Assembly (NCBI GenBank): GCA_014529385.2
Contig: CM043945.1
Location: 145,927,741-145,991,740, forward strand
DNA length: 64,000 nucleotides
Direction of reading: 5' to 3'
DNA from: Adiantum capillus-veneris
Taxonomy: Eukaryota > Streptophyta > Polypodiopsida > Polypodiales > Pteridaceae
Under the pieces are notes generated by a model that ran no database searches, was not told the DNA's origin, and worked only from the letters and a program-made list of their open reading frames with translations. Positions 41,851 through 52,639 of this stretch are shown one piece after another. The position numbers and the translations under genes are program-made. The number at the start of each line of letters is the position of its first letter. Positions within the stretch are counted from its first letter, which is position 1.

Positions 41851-43560
41851 CTAACCATGGGGTTCCAAACAAGGGGCTGTTGTAGGCGCTCCTCCGTGCA
41901 AGTAGGCTGTCGCTGCTCGAGGCCTCGCCGCAAGTGCTCCCAAGATCGAAGCAAACTCACAGCGAAGCGGTCCTCCAGTCTCCTGCTCAAACCAACTCTG
42001 CGCATCTCTGTGAAGATCCATATGGTCGAAGGTCGCCAGGGGCCTCCAGCCTGAGGCACCCCTAGCATGAAGCCGCTGTAGCAAGAACTCCTTCGAGGGC
42101 TTCTCACCTGGAAGAAGTCCTCTGACTATGAACTTCCCAAGAAGGGATCTGCTCTGCTCTGCTGGGTCAATGATCCCAAGCCCTCCCTGCAAACAAGGAA
42201 GAGTGATGACCTGCCAAGCCACTCTGGCTCGGGCTATCTGAGTGTCACGTCTTGACCAAAGAAAGGTCCTGATCAGCCTCTCTACCTGGCTGATACAACA
42301 ACGCGAGAAGATCCAACAAGAAGTGATGTACCACATAGTCACCGACAACACTTGGTTGGCCACTACTACTCTGCCAACCAAAGAAAGTCGTGTTGAGCTC
42401 CAGTGTAACAACTTCCTCCTGATAGACAGGAGGAGGGGAGCATTTTGCTGCTCGGGAGACAAGTCCAAACCAACCTGACAACCCAAGTACCGAACTGCAG
42501 TCCTTGGGGGAATCCACCTGATACCCTCTCCTGGCATCCAATCGAGCACGGGACCACTACCAACTGAGAAAGCCACTGTCTTTGTCTTTCTCCAGTTGAT
42601 CTGTGCGCCAGATGCACAATAGAAGGTCTCCAGAGCTTGCTCACACCTGTGAAGGTTGGCCTCCTGGCCATCTAAGTACAAGGCTGAGTCGTCTCCAAAC
42701 TCGGCGTCCAGTAGCTCATCTCTTCGAATAGGGAGTGCTAAGCCCCGTAGACCAACCTGCTGCGACACCAAAAACCTGCTCATCGCCTGAGCATAGAACA
42801 GAAAGAGGAAGGGGGCAAGAGGACAGCCCTGACCGAGCGTGTGAGCATGAAACGATCACCTCTACCTCCTAACAAAAGTACCCGACTGTATGCCTGTCTG
42901 TACAAAGCTGACACCCCTATGATCCAAGCATCTGAGAAACCCATCTTGCGTAGAGTGCCCTCTAGAAAGTCCCAGTCAACTCTGTCGTATGCCTTCTCAA
43001 AATCAAGAAGAAGAATCACTAGGTCCTCACCACGAAGCTGCGCTAGGGCAGAAGCCTCCCAAGAAGTAAAGCTGTTGTCAAGGATACTGCGCTCCTTGAC
43101 AAAACTTGTCTGAGTCCCATGTATAAGGCTTTCTAGGAGTGGCTGGATCCTCAAACTCAAAGCCTTGGGAGGAATTTTATAGGCTGAGTTGAGGATGGTG
43201 ATGGGGTGCCACCGTCGAATCTCATCCAAGGAGCCACCCTCCTTGGGAATGAGGTAAATTAGACCCTCACTCATGCTGTTAGGCATCACTCCTGTGTGCA
43301 AGATGTATTGAAAAGCACTACAGAGATCTGGGCCAAGCAAGTCCCAGTACTCCAAGAAAAAACTGGGAGTCAACCCATCCTCACCTAGACAGCTACCACG
43401 GGGGAGGGCACTAAGAGCCGTGTGCAGCTCCTCAAGCTTAATTGGCAACTCAAGCCTTTGACACATCTCCTCAGTCACAAGGCAAGGCATCTGTGCCCAC
43501 ACCTTCTCACTGCACGCATCCTGACGGTCTGAGTGAGGCTCTGTAGACAGTCACTCACGA
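41851..43560 (-). pseudogene. LINE type 2 reverse transcriptase
   Basis: RT blocks: GEDGLTPSFFLEYWDLL (about 43385), LIYLIPKEGG (about 43255), RRWHPITILNSAYKI (about 43215-43175), FVKERSILDN (about 43105), motif A LLDFEKAYDRVDWDF (about 43010-42970), motif B GQGCPLAPFL (about 42838-42800) and the box EFGDDSALYL (about 42700-42680), where Gly replaces the usual Ala. Then GIRWIPPRTAVRYLGCQVGL and FLWSRRD. The change of frame near 42838 lies between motif A and motif B. Compare 11796-12300. Confidence 0.9.
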
Positions 43561-43624
43561 TAAAAGTCAGTAGCAACTGCACGCATGTCCTCGGGCTCAG
43601 AAGCAACTGAACTGTCGGGCCTCC

Positions 43625-44812
43625 TCAACTGACTGACCTTGCATGCGAATGCCGAGGTCCCACTGCCTCGAAGAAAGCACCAGTCACTCTGTTGCCCACC
43701 TGTGTCCACTGAGATGCCTGTCGATGGAAAGCAAACTCATGTCGCCGCTCCTTTGTGCTAACAAGCTCTTGGCGAGCCTGCTGTAGCTGCTCCTCCAACC
43801 AAAGACTGTTTGGATGCTGCTCCTGCATCCTCTGCAACGAGGCAATGCCCCGTATGAGACGTTGCTCCTCCTCTTTCGCTGCAGCCCGGCGAGCCAAAGA
43901 CTCCTGGAGAAAGAAACGGCTAATCTGAGCTAGTCTTGAGGCCACTCTGTCAGCAGGAGAATCCTGCCTGTCCAAGCTCTCTCTCCAGAGAGCCTCTACT
44001 CGCTCTCTGAGTCCTGAGTTGAGCAAGACCCTCTCTGGGATGCGAAGCATCGTGCTCCCCCTCCTCTGCCTGTCTGCCACTGTGAGGATCATTGGTGCAT
44101 GGTCCGAGAAGGAAGTCCGTGCCAGAATGCCAACTGTCCCTCCCAAGTCACTGAAATGGTCACTAGTGTAGAAGCGAAGTATCCGCGATAGATTCACTCT
44201 TCCCTCTCTGCGGTCCGAATGAGAGAAGGCTAGGCTGTCTGGGGGCCTCACAAAACTAGAGTGCTGCCACACATCCGAGACCCTCAGAGTCATACAAAAC
44301 CTCTCCCAAGCTGCCAGCTCAACTCCATGCACAATAGCATGGCTTCCAGAAATCCTGTCAGAAGGGTCCTCCAACATGTTGAAGTCCCCCACTATGCACC
44401 AGTGTTCTGCCTGCGGCAAAGACTCAACTATCTGTGACCAAAATTCTGCTGGTGCACTCGCCACATTGGGCGCATAGATGTTCAGGAAGCCCACAAGGCA
44501 ACCCTGAACCTGCATAGTAGTCCACTAAGTCTTGCGTGGCACAATAATCCCTCTGTCCACAATGCCCTGCTGAAAAGAATCCGCAATAGTCATACATACC
44601 CCACCCTAGATGCCTCCAGGTCCAAAAGCAGTTGACCAAAAGGTATCATATCGTCCACACAAGAGCTGACCACAACGTCTAATGCGGCTCTCACACAGAT
44701 GTTGCTCCTGTAGCATAAGGAGATCAATCTCTCCTCCCACAAGGGAGCGCTGAAGCTCCTGACGCAGTCGGCTCCGCTGACGCTGAAACTGGGGCCCACC
44801 AAGTCCCTGCAC
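43625..44812 (-). pseudogene. LINE type 2 apurinic-like endonuclease and linker
   Basis: The N-terminal part (44812-44606) has LLMLQEQHLCESRIRR. After a stop the frame from 44515 has GFLNIYAPNV, WCIVGDFNMLEDPSDR (about 44405-44360) and SFSDHAPMIL (about 44130-44100), the endonuclease signature. It continues into a charged linker toward the RT. One or two breaks near 44600 and 44520. Confidence 0.9.
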
Positions 44813-44826
44813 GTTCTATGAGACGA

Positions 44827-45893
44827 TCCTCATGGGGAGCGAGAGAGAATAGATGCTGCAACAACAGCTAAATGTGCTATCTTCGAGGCTGGCTTGGATG
44901 GGGAGTAATCCACATCCGAGCGTCCTCTAGATAGGCGTGACTGCAAAGAGTGCATGGCCCAAGCCCAAGTAGAGCGAGCCGTCCGTAGAGCAACCTCCTC
45001 TGTCCAAGAGTCCTCATGAATGTGTACATAGCATGGCAAGCACTGCGTATCGGCAAAGAAGTAGACCACAATGTGTCTACATCTTGCTGTATCTGGAGGG
45101 GTCACCGCAAACTTGGCCAGTAGCCACAAAGTCTGAAGCATGTCTGTAACTCCTAGTTCTCCCATGTGGTGAGAGAACTCTAGGATCTGTGTGTGTAACC
45201 ACCCCAACACTGAGTCGAGAGTCCACTCAGTCTGGTCCCTGCCGCAAAGGGGAAAAGAGAAGCCAACTGCGGAGTCCAAGGCCTCTATCCCCCTAGCTGC
45301 AAGGAACAGAACATGGGCCCTGAAGCATGCTGCCTCATGGTCTACTGAGGGGTCGCCGAGAAAACGAGTGAAGAGGTAGTCGAAGAAGTCCCATCGGCGC
45401 CGCATGTCCATGCTCGTCAGACCACGAGGGATAGCTGCAAAAGGGGACGTCTGTACCTGTAGAGGGGGTCGCAAGAAAGGCTGTCCCTCTCTCGCCAAGC
45501 GACTCGTGGCAAAGGCGCTGCCAAGAGATCTCCTAGCAGCCGGAGATGGCCCTGCCCCCTGGGTCGGCTCTGGAACTGGAGCGGGAGGGGGGGGAGTAGG
45601 AGTAGGGGGAAGAGGTGGAGAAGAGGGGCTAGGGGGAGCGGCAGAGGTTGAGGGGCCGGGGGAGGAGGCGGCAGAAGTAGGAGGCGGGAGGGAGGATGAT
45701 GAGGAGTGGGGGAACTCTTGGGGGGGAGGGGTTGTCGAGGGTGAAGCTGAGGTGGGGGCTGGAGGAGGGACCTCATCCTGCTCAAAAGGACTGAAACGGT
45801 TCCCCGTGGGAACCGACTACTGCTGGGCAGGCGCCAGAGGACCACTCTGAGTGCCAGGCTGTCGCTGTGCCCCTTGCCGTCGTCGACCACGAT
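44827..45893 (-). pseudogene. LINE type 2 ORF1, proline-rich
   Basis: One frame with an in-frame stop near 45820. The N-terminal half (about 45800-45500) is a Pro/Ser/Thr-rich, low-complexity region; the C-terminal half (45498-44830) is open and ordered (MDMRRRWDFFDYLFTRFLGD, DPSVDHEAACFRAHVLFL, CRHIVVYFFADTQCLPC). No zinc knuckle is seen. It lies directly upstream of the endonuclease, the ORF1 place, but I do not recognise the fold. Confidence 0.7.
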
Positions 45894-47792
45894 CTAGACG
45901 AACTGTTACAAAATCAGCATGGCTTTTGTGCTTATGCACGGCTTATGCACAACCGTTCAATCTTTTCACAAAGTTTGTCTCATGAGGAGGTCGAAGCTTT
46001 CCTTAAAGCATTGGGCTTACTTCCTTTTGTGGATTTTACATTAGAGTGTGACACTTCTCTCTACATGAGCACTAGCTCATGTTCACTCCCACAGGGGATT
46101 TGTTACCATATTATCATTTGTGGTAGTGATGTGTGTGAATTCCCTTAGGACTGTCGATTAGTTTTTTACGTTCTAGGGTTTTTCCGCCGGCTTGTATGTA
46201 CAGGCATCATTCTAGGACTAGCCTTATCTTTGTGTTAGCACGTTCAATATTACAACTTACAACTTCTTGTGCTGTGTGCCTTGCCTGCATCTTCTCCATC
46301 TTCACAACCCTATTTTCATCATGATTTCTCAAGTGATAGTGTGGACCAAAGTACAGAGCAGTAGTACACTTTTGGTTGGGAACTGGAAATTTGAAGGTGA
46401 TGGTGCTCACACTCTCATCTCTCTGACCTTAGATGCGATCTCAAGATTAGTCAGATATGTTCTATCAGCATCACTACAGCTAGTGGACTACCTCAGTATT
46501 GGGTCAGTATACTAGTCTTGTCTTGAGTCTAGAGTGTTCAAAGGCCTAAGTGCACAATCACCCTCGCTCTTCACAACTGTGGCTCAGTACCTCCATGTAT
46601 TTGGGTTACTGGTTCTGGTATGTTGCTGAGCGTGCTGCCAGCTGTCCCTTTGTATTGGTAATGTGGTATGGTCCATTGCTGTTGATTATTTAGGCCATTT
46701 TCTGTGCACTCTTGTTAGTGCTCTTATTCATAATTCATTGTAGCTACGTCCTCTATGTCACTTGTTGACAGTCTATTATCTGTTGTTTATATTAGTTATT
46801 TTGAGTGAGATTTTCTGCATAATGCGGAGAGGCGACTCATGCTACTTAAGAGCAAGATATAGAGACTTTTGCTACACCCCCCCTTCATTGTACTATTTAC
46901 ATAGATCCTTTGTGTAGTATGAGAGCAGGGGAGAGATGTACATGTTGGATGCCTTGTGTAGGAAACTTCACCAAGTAGTTTTGTATGGCATGAAACTGTC
47001 ATCTAGGATGCGTGCATAATCACTGCTTATTAAGCTCCCATTTTTTAGGACAGGCAGCGGAGATAGGAGGTGGGCCTGAGATGTGGTAAGTTGTGTAAAC
47101 TTTACCTGGGGCGCTTTTGCCACTTTGCTACAGGGCTTGTTTAGTAGAGAGAGTAGGAAAATATTCTTTTCTAGAGGTCCAGGAGAATAGAGTTTGATAT
47201 GAAAACTTGATGTATGGTCACATGCACAGTGAAAGACATTGTGAGCAATGTCTTTCACATAATTTGAAAGATATTTCTTATTGAAAAACTAGCACTGTAA
47301 AGGTGGCAGAATTCTTGCAAATGCAAACCACTGAGCGGCCAGGAAGGACAAGACCCAGCCAATGTACAGAATTGATATTAAAAGGTAGATCATAGACAAA
47401 AGAAACCCATTTTATATGAGTGCTCATAAAGGTTGTACCATGTCAGGAAAAGATGTGAACCATTTCACAGATGCTGATGCACAGGGCAATGCTAGGGATC
47501 ATACTGTATGGCAAGACTATGTGGCAGACTAAGGCGGTCACGGTTTGGCCCTGTACTCTCAGGATCTCTCAGTGTTGTACTGTCCGTTTGTATGTTTCTG
47601 GTTCTGTCCGTTTACTGGCTGTTCTTATCCATTGGCAACCTTTAAGGCCAAACATACACAACCTTGTCTCGGTATAGGTCCACATCAGTGTGATTTTCTT
47701 TTTCCTGTTTCAACCGAAAAGCTTCTCCGTTTAAAACATTTTCAGTCTGAAGTTGGTGTTCCAATAAATTAGAATTTTGTTGCTCTTGACAG
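45894..47792 (+). other. End of the 16.2 kb intron
   Basis: An 80-codon open stretch at 45900-46148 (HGFCAYARLMHNRSIFSQSL, HEEVEAFLKALGLLPFVDF) has a protein-like look but no recognised family; it may be a transposon piece. The rest is AT-rich intron. A perfect 13-bp hairpin (GTGAAAGACATTG, 4-base loop, CAATGTCTTTCAC) lies at 47229-47258. Ends CTCTTGACAG at 47792. Confidence 0.5.
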
Positions 47793-47861
47793 TTCTATGG
47801 CAGAGTTGATGAGGAGATGCGGAATGGTAGGAGCGTTCACAAGTGGATTCCTGGCGAGATG
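47793..47861 (+). CDS. Alpha-glucan phosphorylase, exon e (23 codons)
   Basis: Encodes FYGRVDEEMRNGRSVHKWIP then GEM. The frame joins phase 0 after SVK of exon d, as in all phosphorylases (SYPVKFYG.V). Borders GACAG|TTC and ATG|GTTAGA. The intron after it is 145 bp. Confidence 0.96.
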
Positions 47862-48006
47862 GTTAGATGTAACATCCTTCTCTGCTGTATGATTTTGGAT
47901 TAACATTGGTTTGGACGTCTGTATTAATACTGTCTATGTATCATTGCATTGTTTCCTTTGGGTGTTGGGTTGGTGTGACAGTCTGATGTGCTGACCTTAT
48001 GTTCAG

Positions 48007-48108
48007 GTTGAAGCAGTTGCCTATGACAATCCCATCCCAGGGTACCATACTAGCAATACAATCAATTTACGACTGTGGGCTGCAAAGCCCAGTGGTGGTT
48101 TCGACATG
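48007..48108 (+). CDS. Alpha-glucan phosphorylase, exon f (34 codons)
   Basis: Encodes VEAVAYDNPIPGYHTSNTIN and LRLWAAKPSGGFDM, with the conserved AVAYD.PIPGY and NLRLW motifs near the substrate tunnel. Borders TTCAG|GTT and ATG|GTAAGT. Confidence 0.97.
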
Positions 48109-48325
48109 GTAAGTTTAAATTAAAGTTTACATATGTTTTCTGGCTATTGTTAGCGATGAGGCTGGTTGGCTGTTATTAGTAGTAAGGTTTGTGTACATTT
48201 ATTTTGATCGATTGAATACATGGTCTATGCACACAGTCTCAAGTGGACTGCCAGGTTTGAATAAAACAAAGTCAAGAGTTCTCACACTTCTATGAAATTT
48301 TGATATTTTTTTTGTTTTGCTGAAG

Positions 48326-48424
48326 GAAGCATTCAATACTGGAGATTATGTCAATGCCATTCTCAACAAGCAGAAAGCTGAAGCAATCAGCAGTATTCTT
48401 TACCCTGATGATCGCTCATACCAG
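48326..48424 (+). CDS. Alpha-glucan phosphorylase, exon g (33 codons)
   Basis: Encodes EAFNTGDYVNAILNKQKAEA then ISSILYPDDRSYQ. LYPDD..Y corresponds to the flexible '280s loop' (LYPNDNFF in animals) that gates the active site. Borders TGAAG|GAA and CCAG|GTTCTT. Confidence 0.97.
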
Positions 48425-48683
48425 GTTCTTACAATTGCAAAACTTTTCTTCTTTGTTATAGTATTGGGATACCTACCAATCTTTTGCATATTTATTCCAT
48501 TCTCATCCCTTAGGTGGTCATGAGCAAAAGCAAGAAGTTGGTGTGATTTTTGCTATTTTGATTTTCTGCTGTCTTCTGTACCTTTAAGTTGTTACATATG
48601 GATTTAAAAATTATGGATTTTGTTTTCAAAAAGGTATCACCTTAGTTTTCCTCCTGAACTGGCAATGGTGTCGTTGGATGTAG

Positions 48684-48794
48684 GGAAAGGAGCTACGCTT
48701 GAAGCAACAGTATTTTTTTGTTTCAGCTTCATTACAAGACATAGTAAGGCGGTACAAGGACTCCCATTCAAACTTTGAAGAGTTTTCAAACAAG
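48684..48794 (+). CDS. Alpha-glucan phosphorylase, exon h (37 codons)
   Basis: Encodes [20 protein letters not shown] then [17 protein letters not shown]. The paired Arg after the helix is the position that contacts AMP in the animal enzyme. Borders GTAG|GGA and AACAAG|GTTATG. No long open frame marks this exon; it is recognised by conserved sequence and splice sites. Confidence 0.96.
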
Positions 48795-48901
48795 GTTATG
48801 CCATCAACAGCGTGTTTTTGAGCCTTCTTAGCATGATGCAATTTTGTTTAATTGGTTTTATAGAACTTACACAACATGTTTTGTGAAATATTATGCTGCA
48901 G

Positions 48902-49108
48902 GTTGCATTGCACTTGAATGATACACACCCAGCAATAGCAGTTGCTGAGCTTATGCGAATGCTGATTGATGAAGAGTGGTTAGAATGGAAGGAGGCATGG
49001 AACATCGTGACCCGAGTTTTCTCCCTAACTAATCACACTATAATTTCAGAATCATTTGAAAAATGGCCAGTTGAGCTGATGGAAAGCCTTCTGCCTCGTC
49101 ACCTTCAA
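48902..49108 (+). CDS. Alpha-glucan phosphorylase, exon i (69 codons)
   Basis: Encodes [20 protein letters not shown], with the conserved NDTHP (substrate-site His) and ELMR, then [20 protein letters not shown] and [17 protein letters not shown]. In most phosphorylases the equivalent stretch is TNHTVLPEALE.W; here it is [13 protein letters not shown]. Borders TGCAG|GTT and CAA|GTAAGA. The next exon should continue with the residues after the PRHL motif but is not found in the remaining 14.9 kb. Confidence 0.97.
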
Positions 49109-49198
49109 GTAAGACTAAATGAAATATTTATTGATTGAATTTTATGTATCTACTGTTGTACTCTAAAGATGAAAATCTAACTAGGTTCAGAGATAACT

Positions 49199-49494
49199 GA
49201 AGAAATGAAATGAAATGTTATATTAACGTCTTCGAAAGGCCAAAGTGACCTATGAGACAAAAACGTTACAAACTGGTGAATTTGATACCATGTCTGGGTA
49301 CAAAAAAGAGATGCCAAAGTGAAAAAGAGGTGAAACTAGAGGCGCTACTCGCTGGAACTGTGTAGATCACTAATACAATGTGTGCCAAATAAAAGAGGGT
49401 GATATAAAGGGTGATGAGTCCGCACTCTAGATGTCGAGCCACTATGTCTCGAATCCTTTGCTGTAGTCTCCGTCGATGTTGTGAAGCTTCTCTC
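49199..49494 (-). pseudogene. LINE type 4, 3' end (split copy, left part)
   Basis: On the - strand: a short coding end (RRRLQQRIRDIVARHLE), UTR, then TAATATAACATTTCATTTCATTTC (49222-49199), the pentamer tail. It is the continuation of the LINE at 59944-62105; the two are separated by an LTR element with target duplication CTCTC. Confidence 0.9.
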
Positions 49495-50046
49495 TGTAGC
49501 GGAGATAATGTGTCGTGCCCTCTATAGTGGGTGCTCCTCAGTACAATGTGCGTGATATCTCACTCCACAAAATGCAAACACAGAAGACAATGAACAACAG
49601 AGCAACAACAGTACGACTCAGCAGAACCTGAACATGAACATCGACAAACTCAAAGAAATGGATACAGACTTTGGCATGGTAGCACACTCAGCTCCAGCCC
49701 AGATCTCATAGGTACAGTGGGGGTGTCGAGGCTCAACTGTGCAGGGATGGTACAACTCAAGAAGGTAGACTCTAGACGATTGACCACACAAAAGTAGATG
49801 ATGTGATAAAACCCAAACAACTACGGATATATACAACCATAAAGAGCCACCAACGGCTCACCAATATCTAATCCAGCTAAGACTATCTCAAAACTGTGGT
49901 CGTGGTGGTCTGGCCTTGCGATCGCTAGATCACCACCCGTATGCTTGCCATGTGTCACTGCCCAGGCAAAAGTCCGTCCAGTGTGGACTCAGCCCAACTG
50001 CCACTAACTGTTTGTCTAGTGCCTGCGACACTATAGCCTTGCTATA
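49495..50046 (-). repeat. 3' LTR of the 10.4 kb Ty3/gypsy element
   Basis: 552 bp. Pairs with 57901-59943 once the nested LTR is removed (about 559 bp). Reads TATAGC..GCTACA on the - strand; the outer first base pair shows TATA for the TACA of the other copy. Confidence 0.92.
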
Positions 50047-51566
50047 GGTTGGCTGCCACAAACCACTCACTATCTTGGTGAGAGTAACACTATGATGAAA
50101 ACAGACCCAAAAAGTCACTATATGTACAAAAGAAAACTGAGCAAAGCATTGCGGTTTTGTCAACCGAGAGAAAGAGTCGTCTCCACTGCTACGCCTGAAG
50201 TATTTGCCTCTGGGGGAGGAGCCATCAAATCTATGCTGGGAGGCTGCTGCTGATAAGCTCTGCTGCTCTGGCCGAACTGGTTTCTGGTGACTGGAGCTGC
50301 CACCTGCTGCGCCGCTGATGGGAGCATTTGGCATGAAGTGTACTCTGGGCGTCGACTAACACAACCATGTCGGTGTGCACCAGCAAGGCCGTCGCAAGGA
50401 ACGCTCTGTGTCGACTGCATATGGGGTAAGGAAGCCGACGACTGAAACCCTTGGGCATAGTAGGTATAGTGCTGAGGCTGGCCGTATCCGACAGAAGTGT
50501 GTTAGGGTCCCATGAAATGACCTGTATGCCTTTCCCTGTCCAGCCATATCCCGTACTCCCTGGAGCCTGAAATCCCATATCATTGTGAAGTAGCACTTCC
50601 CAAAGTCCCTGCATCTGAGCTCAGAGGTCGTCAATGACTTAAGACTTTTCTTGCAATGCATGTCGCAAGCAAAAATAGTAGCATCTCTATCTGCAATCGC
50701 GCTCTCTGCGACACACAGAGAGCCCTCCATAGCTGCGTATGTAGCGGAGTGGCGCTGGTGAGTAGTAGCCAACCGCTCCGCCCCAAGCTTAATGGTAGCA
50801 ATGGCCTACCGGGACTCCTGCAGGATGTCCTCTGATAGCCAAAAAAGTGACGTAGAGTCTGAAATTGCGGAACAACGTGCAGCAGTGTCAGGTGGAAGAT
50901 GGTCAGGTGGGAGAGGGCTGGCAAGTGGCACTGCTCGTGGTGAACTATGAGCATGTGGTACTTCTGGTGGGGAATCGGGAGCTAGTCTCACTGGTGGAGT
51001 AGAGACGGATAGAGTGGCTGTAACAAGGATAGGCATAGGAGAAGAAGCAACTCCAAACGGGGCTTGGGAGCTAGTCACTGTGGTAGGATTGAAAATGGCA
51101 GTAGTATAGAGAGGGACACACAGTGTAGAAGCCACAACTGTAACATGCATAGTGTGATCCGAAGCACTTGAGCATGTCCCCGAACTAGTAGCGGGAGTAG
51201 ATGAAGATCGTCGTACAAGGTGCTTCAGTCGAAGCTGCTGATTCTATGATACTGGCAATACTATTAGGGATTCTGCTGTATCCTTCACCACTTTAGCCCT
51301 TTTCTTTGTTTTCTTCTCAAGTAGACCTATTGTATGAGCGATCGATTTCGCTTTTACTTTGGAGTGCGTACTCTATCTCGGCATCCACTTCCACTAGGCT
51401 AATATGTATGTTAATAACCCAAGCCAGCATAGGAGCTGCAAAGCACTGAAAGCTAGATTGTACTGACTGCACTTGGGCTCGGAACATCTTGACCCAGGAC
51501 TGTAAATATGTGTAAAGAATCTGGTGAAATCCACAAGGTATTGTGTGGATCAAACAGTAGAGTCCT
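50047..51566 (-). other. Degenerate region between the unknown ORF and the 3' LTR
   Basis: Several broken frames on the - strand: a Ser/Pro/Val-rich stretch (51150-50806), ATYAAMEGSLCVAESAIADR with coiled-coil-like character (50730-50640), then Pro/Ser/Gln-rich sequence (50420-50160). No conserved family recognised; probably the decayed C-terminal part of the ORF at 51567-52262. Confidence 0.5.
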
Positions 51567-52262
51567 TCACAGTGAGAAAACATTGTGGGAAAACTTGTTT
51601 GTTTCTCTGGCATCTTTGAGTAAAAAGTAATACTTAAAGACATTCCACAACTCTTTATTCCGTGCATAGTCTGGTTCAGAGTGCAGCAGTTCCTGATACA
51701 CCTCAACTGTTGCATCTTTTGAAAGCTTGGAGTATGTGCGTGTGACTGGTTTCAAAGATGGGAAGGTGGTCATGCCAAGTGCGTGGCCAATCCTGGTAGG
51801 GGTAAGGTTGTGGCCCCGCACTTTGGGAAAACAGTTCAAAAGCTCGTGTACCATATCTCCAGGCACATCAATGGGTAATTCTGCAGCGGCTAATGTAGTC
51901 AGACCTAGTTGTTGCAATTGATCTGGAGAAAAGATATCCTTTAGAGAAGGATGAGGTAGTTGGAGGTGAAAGTTTAATGTGAAAGGTTCTTGTCTTTTGG
52001 ACTTAGGATGTCTGCTGATTGCATGACGTAACACATGTTGTGCCCCCTTTCTTATGTTCTTGGGATCCACCTCTAGACTGCTAGACGACCCTGATTGTGA
52101 TTCTGAGCTGGAACTTGGATCTACCATGTGAGAGGGAACTCTGTAGCTCTTGTCACTGGCTTCACTGGAAGTCATCTCAGTAACACCATGGCTGCTGTGA
52201 TCAGATTCCGCTTCCTGTGCAGAACTACTTTGTATTTCCCTGCGCGGAGGCTTTTTGCGCAA
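51567..52262 (-). CDS. Unrecognised ORF in envelope-like position of the Ty3/gypsy element
   Basis: 231 residues, open. The N-terminal about 90 residues are Ser/Glu-rich and basic (SSSSESQSGSSSSLEVDPKN); the rest looks folded (LKDIFSPDQLQQLGLTTLAA, MVHELLNCFPKVRGHNLTPT, IGHALGMTTFPSLKPV, WNVFKYYFLLKDARE). It sits after the integrase remnant and before the 3' LTR, where Athila-type elements carry an envelope-like gene, but there is no signal peptide or membrane anchor. Function unknown; the frame may extend past 51567 after a stop. Confidence 0.6.
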   Translation of the reverse strand: MRKKPPRREIQSSSAQEAESDHSSHGVTEMTSSEASDKSYRVPSHMVDPSSSSESQSGSSSSLEVDPKNIRKGAQHVLRHAISRHPKSKRQEPFTLNFHLQLPHPSLKDIFSPDQLQQLGLTTLAAAELPIDVPGDMVHELLNCFPKVRGHNLTPTRIGHALGMTTFPSLKPVTRTYSKLSKDATVEVYQELLHSEPDYARNKELWNVFKYYFLLKDARETNKFSHNVFSL

Positions 52263-52639
52263 AACTTCCCGTCAGATTTGTCAAGTACTACTTGCCATAT
52301 TATCTCAGTAACCACTCAGAGACGGACGTAGAAAAAGTACACTCAGCAAGCTGTATCGTGTTTACAGTATACTGTTCTTACCACAGGAGTTTACATTCCA
52401 AGAGCAATCCCACAGAAGCATACATACATACCCGTGTAGATATTTATGAGAGCAATGATATATCCCACTATGCAGTGCAGACTGAAAGGAAGTAGATTGT
52501 CCGGACTGCAGTACTTGTTGGCCGTAAGCTTGTGCGATAGCTAAGAGGAGAGGGGAGTATGACCAGGGTCCTGTAGTGTCTTAATTGAAAAGGGATAGGC
52601 AGAGGGGTAGCGGGAGATAGGGAGAAGAGATCACTGGGT

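Larger units (their letters stand above)
40498..45893 (-). mobile_element. LINE type 2, ORF1 to C-terminus, 3'-damaged
   Basis: - strand order: ORF1 (45893-44827), endonuclease (44812-43625), RT (43560-41851), C-terminal zinc-binding region (41720-40590). The last about 90 bp (40590-40498) no longer match the copy at 11796-14420, so the 3' end is altered. A plant L1-like LINE, but not the same family as type 3. Stops in ORF1, the endonuclease and RT show that it is inactive. Confidence 0.9.

Noticed and set aside
45404-45850. Gly-rich + strand frame and Pro-rich - strand frames
   Set aside because: The + strand frame is the shadow of the Pro/Ser-rich LINE ORF1 on the - strand; of the - strand frames only the one continuous with 45498-44830 is kept.
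45867-46148. Possible extra exon or gene (HGFCAYARLM..)
   Set aside because: It does not fit the phosphorylase order, lacks clear splice sites, and has no recognised family; listed only within the intron entry.
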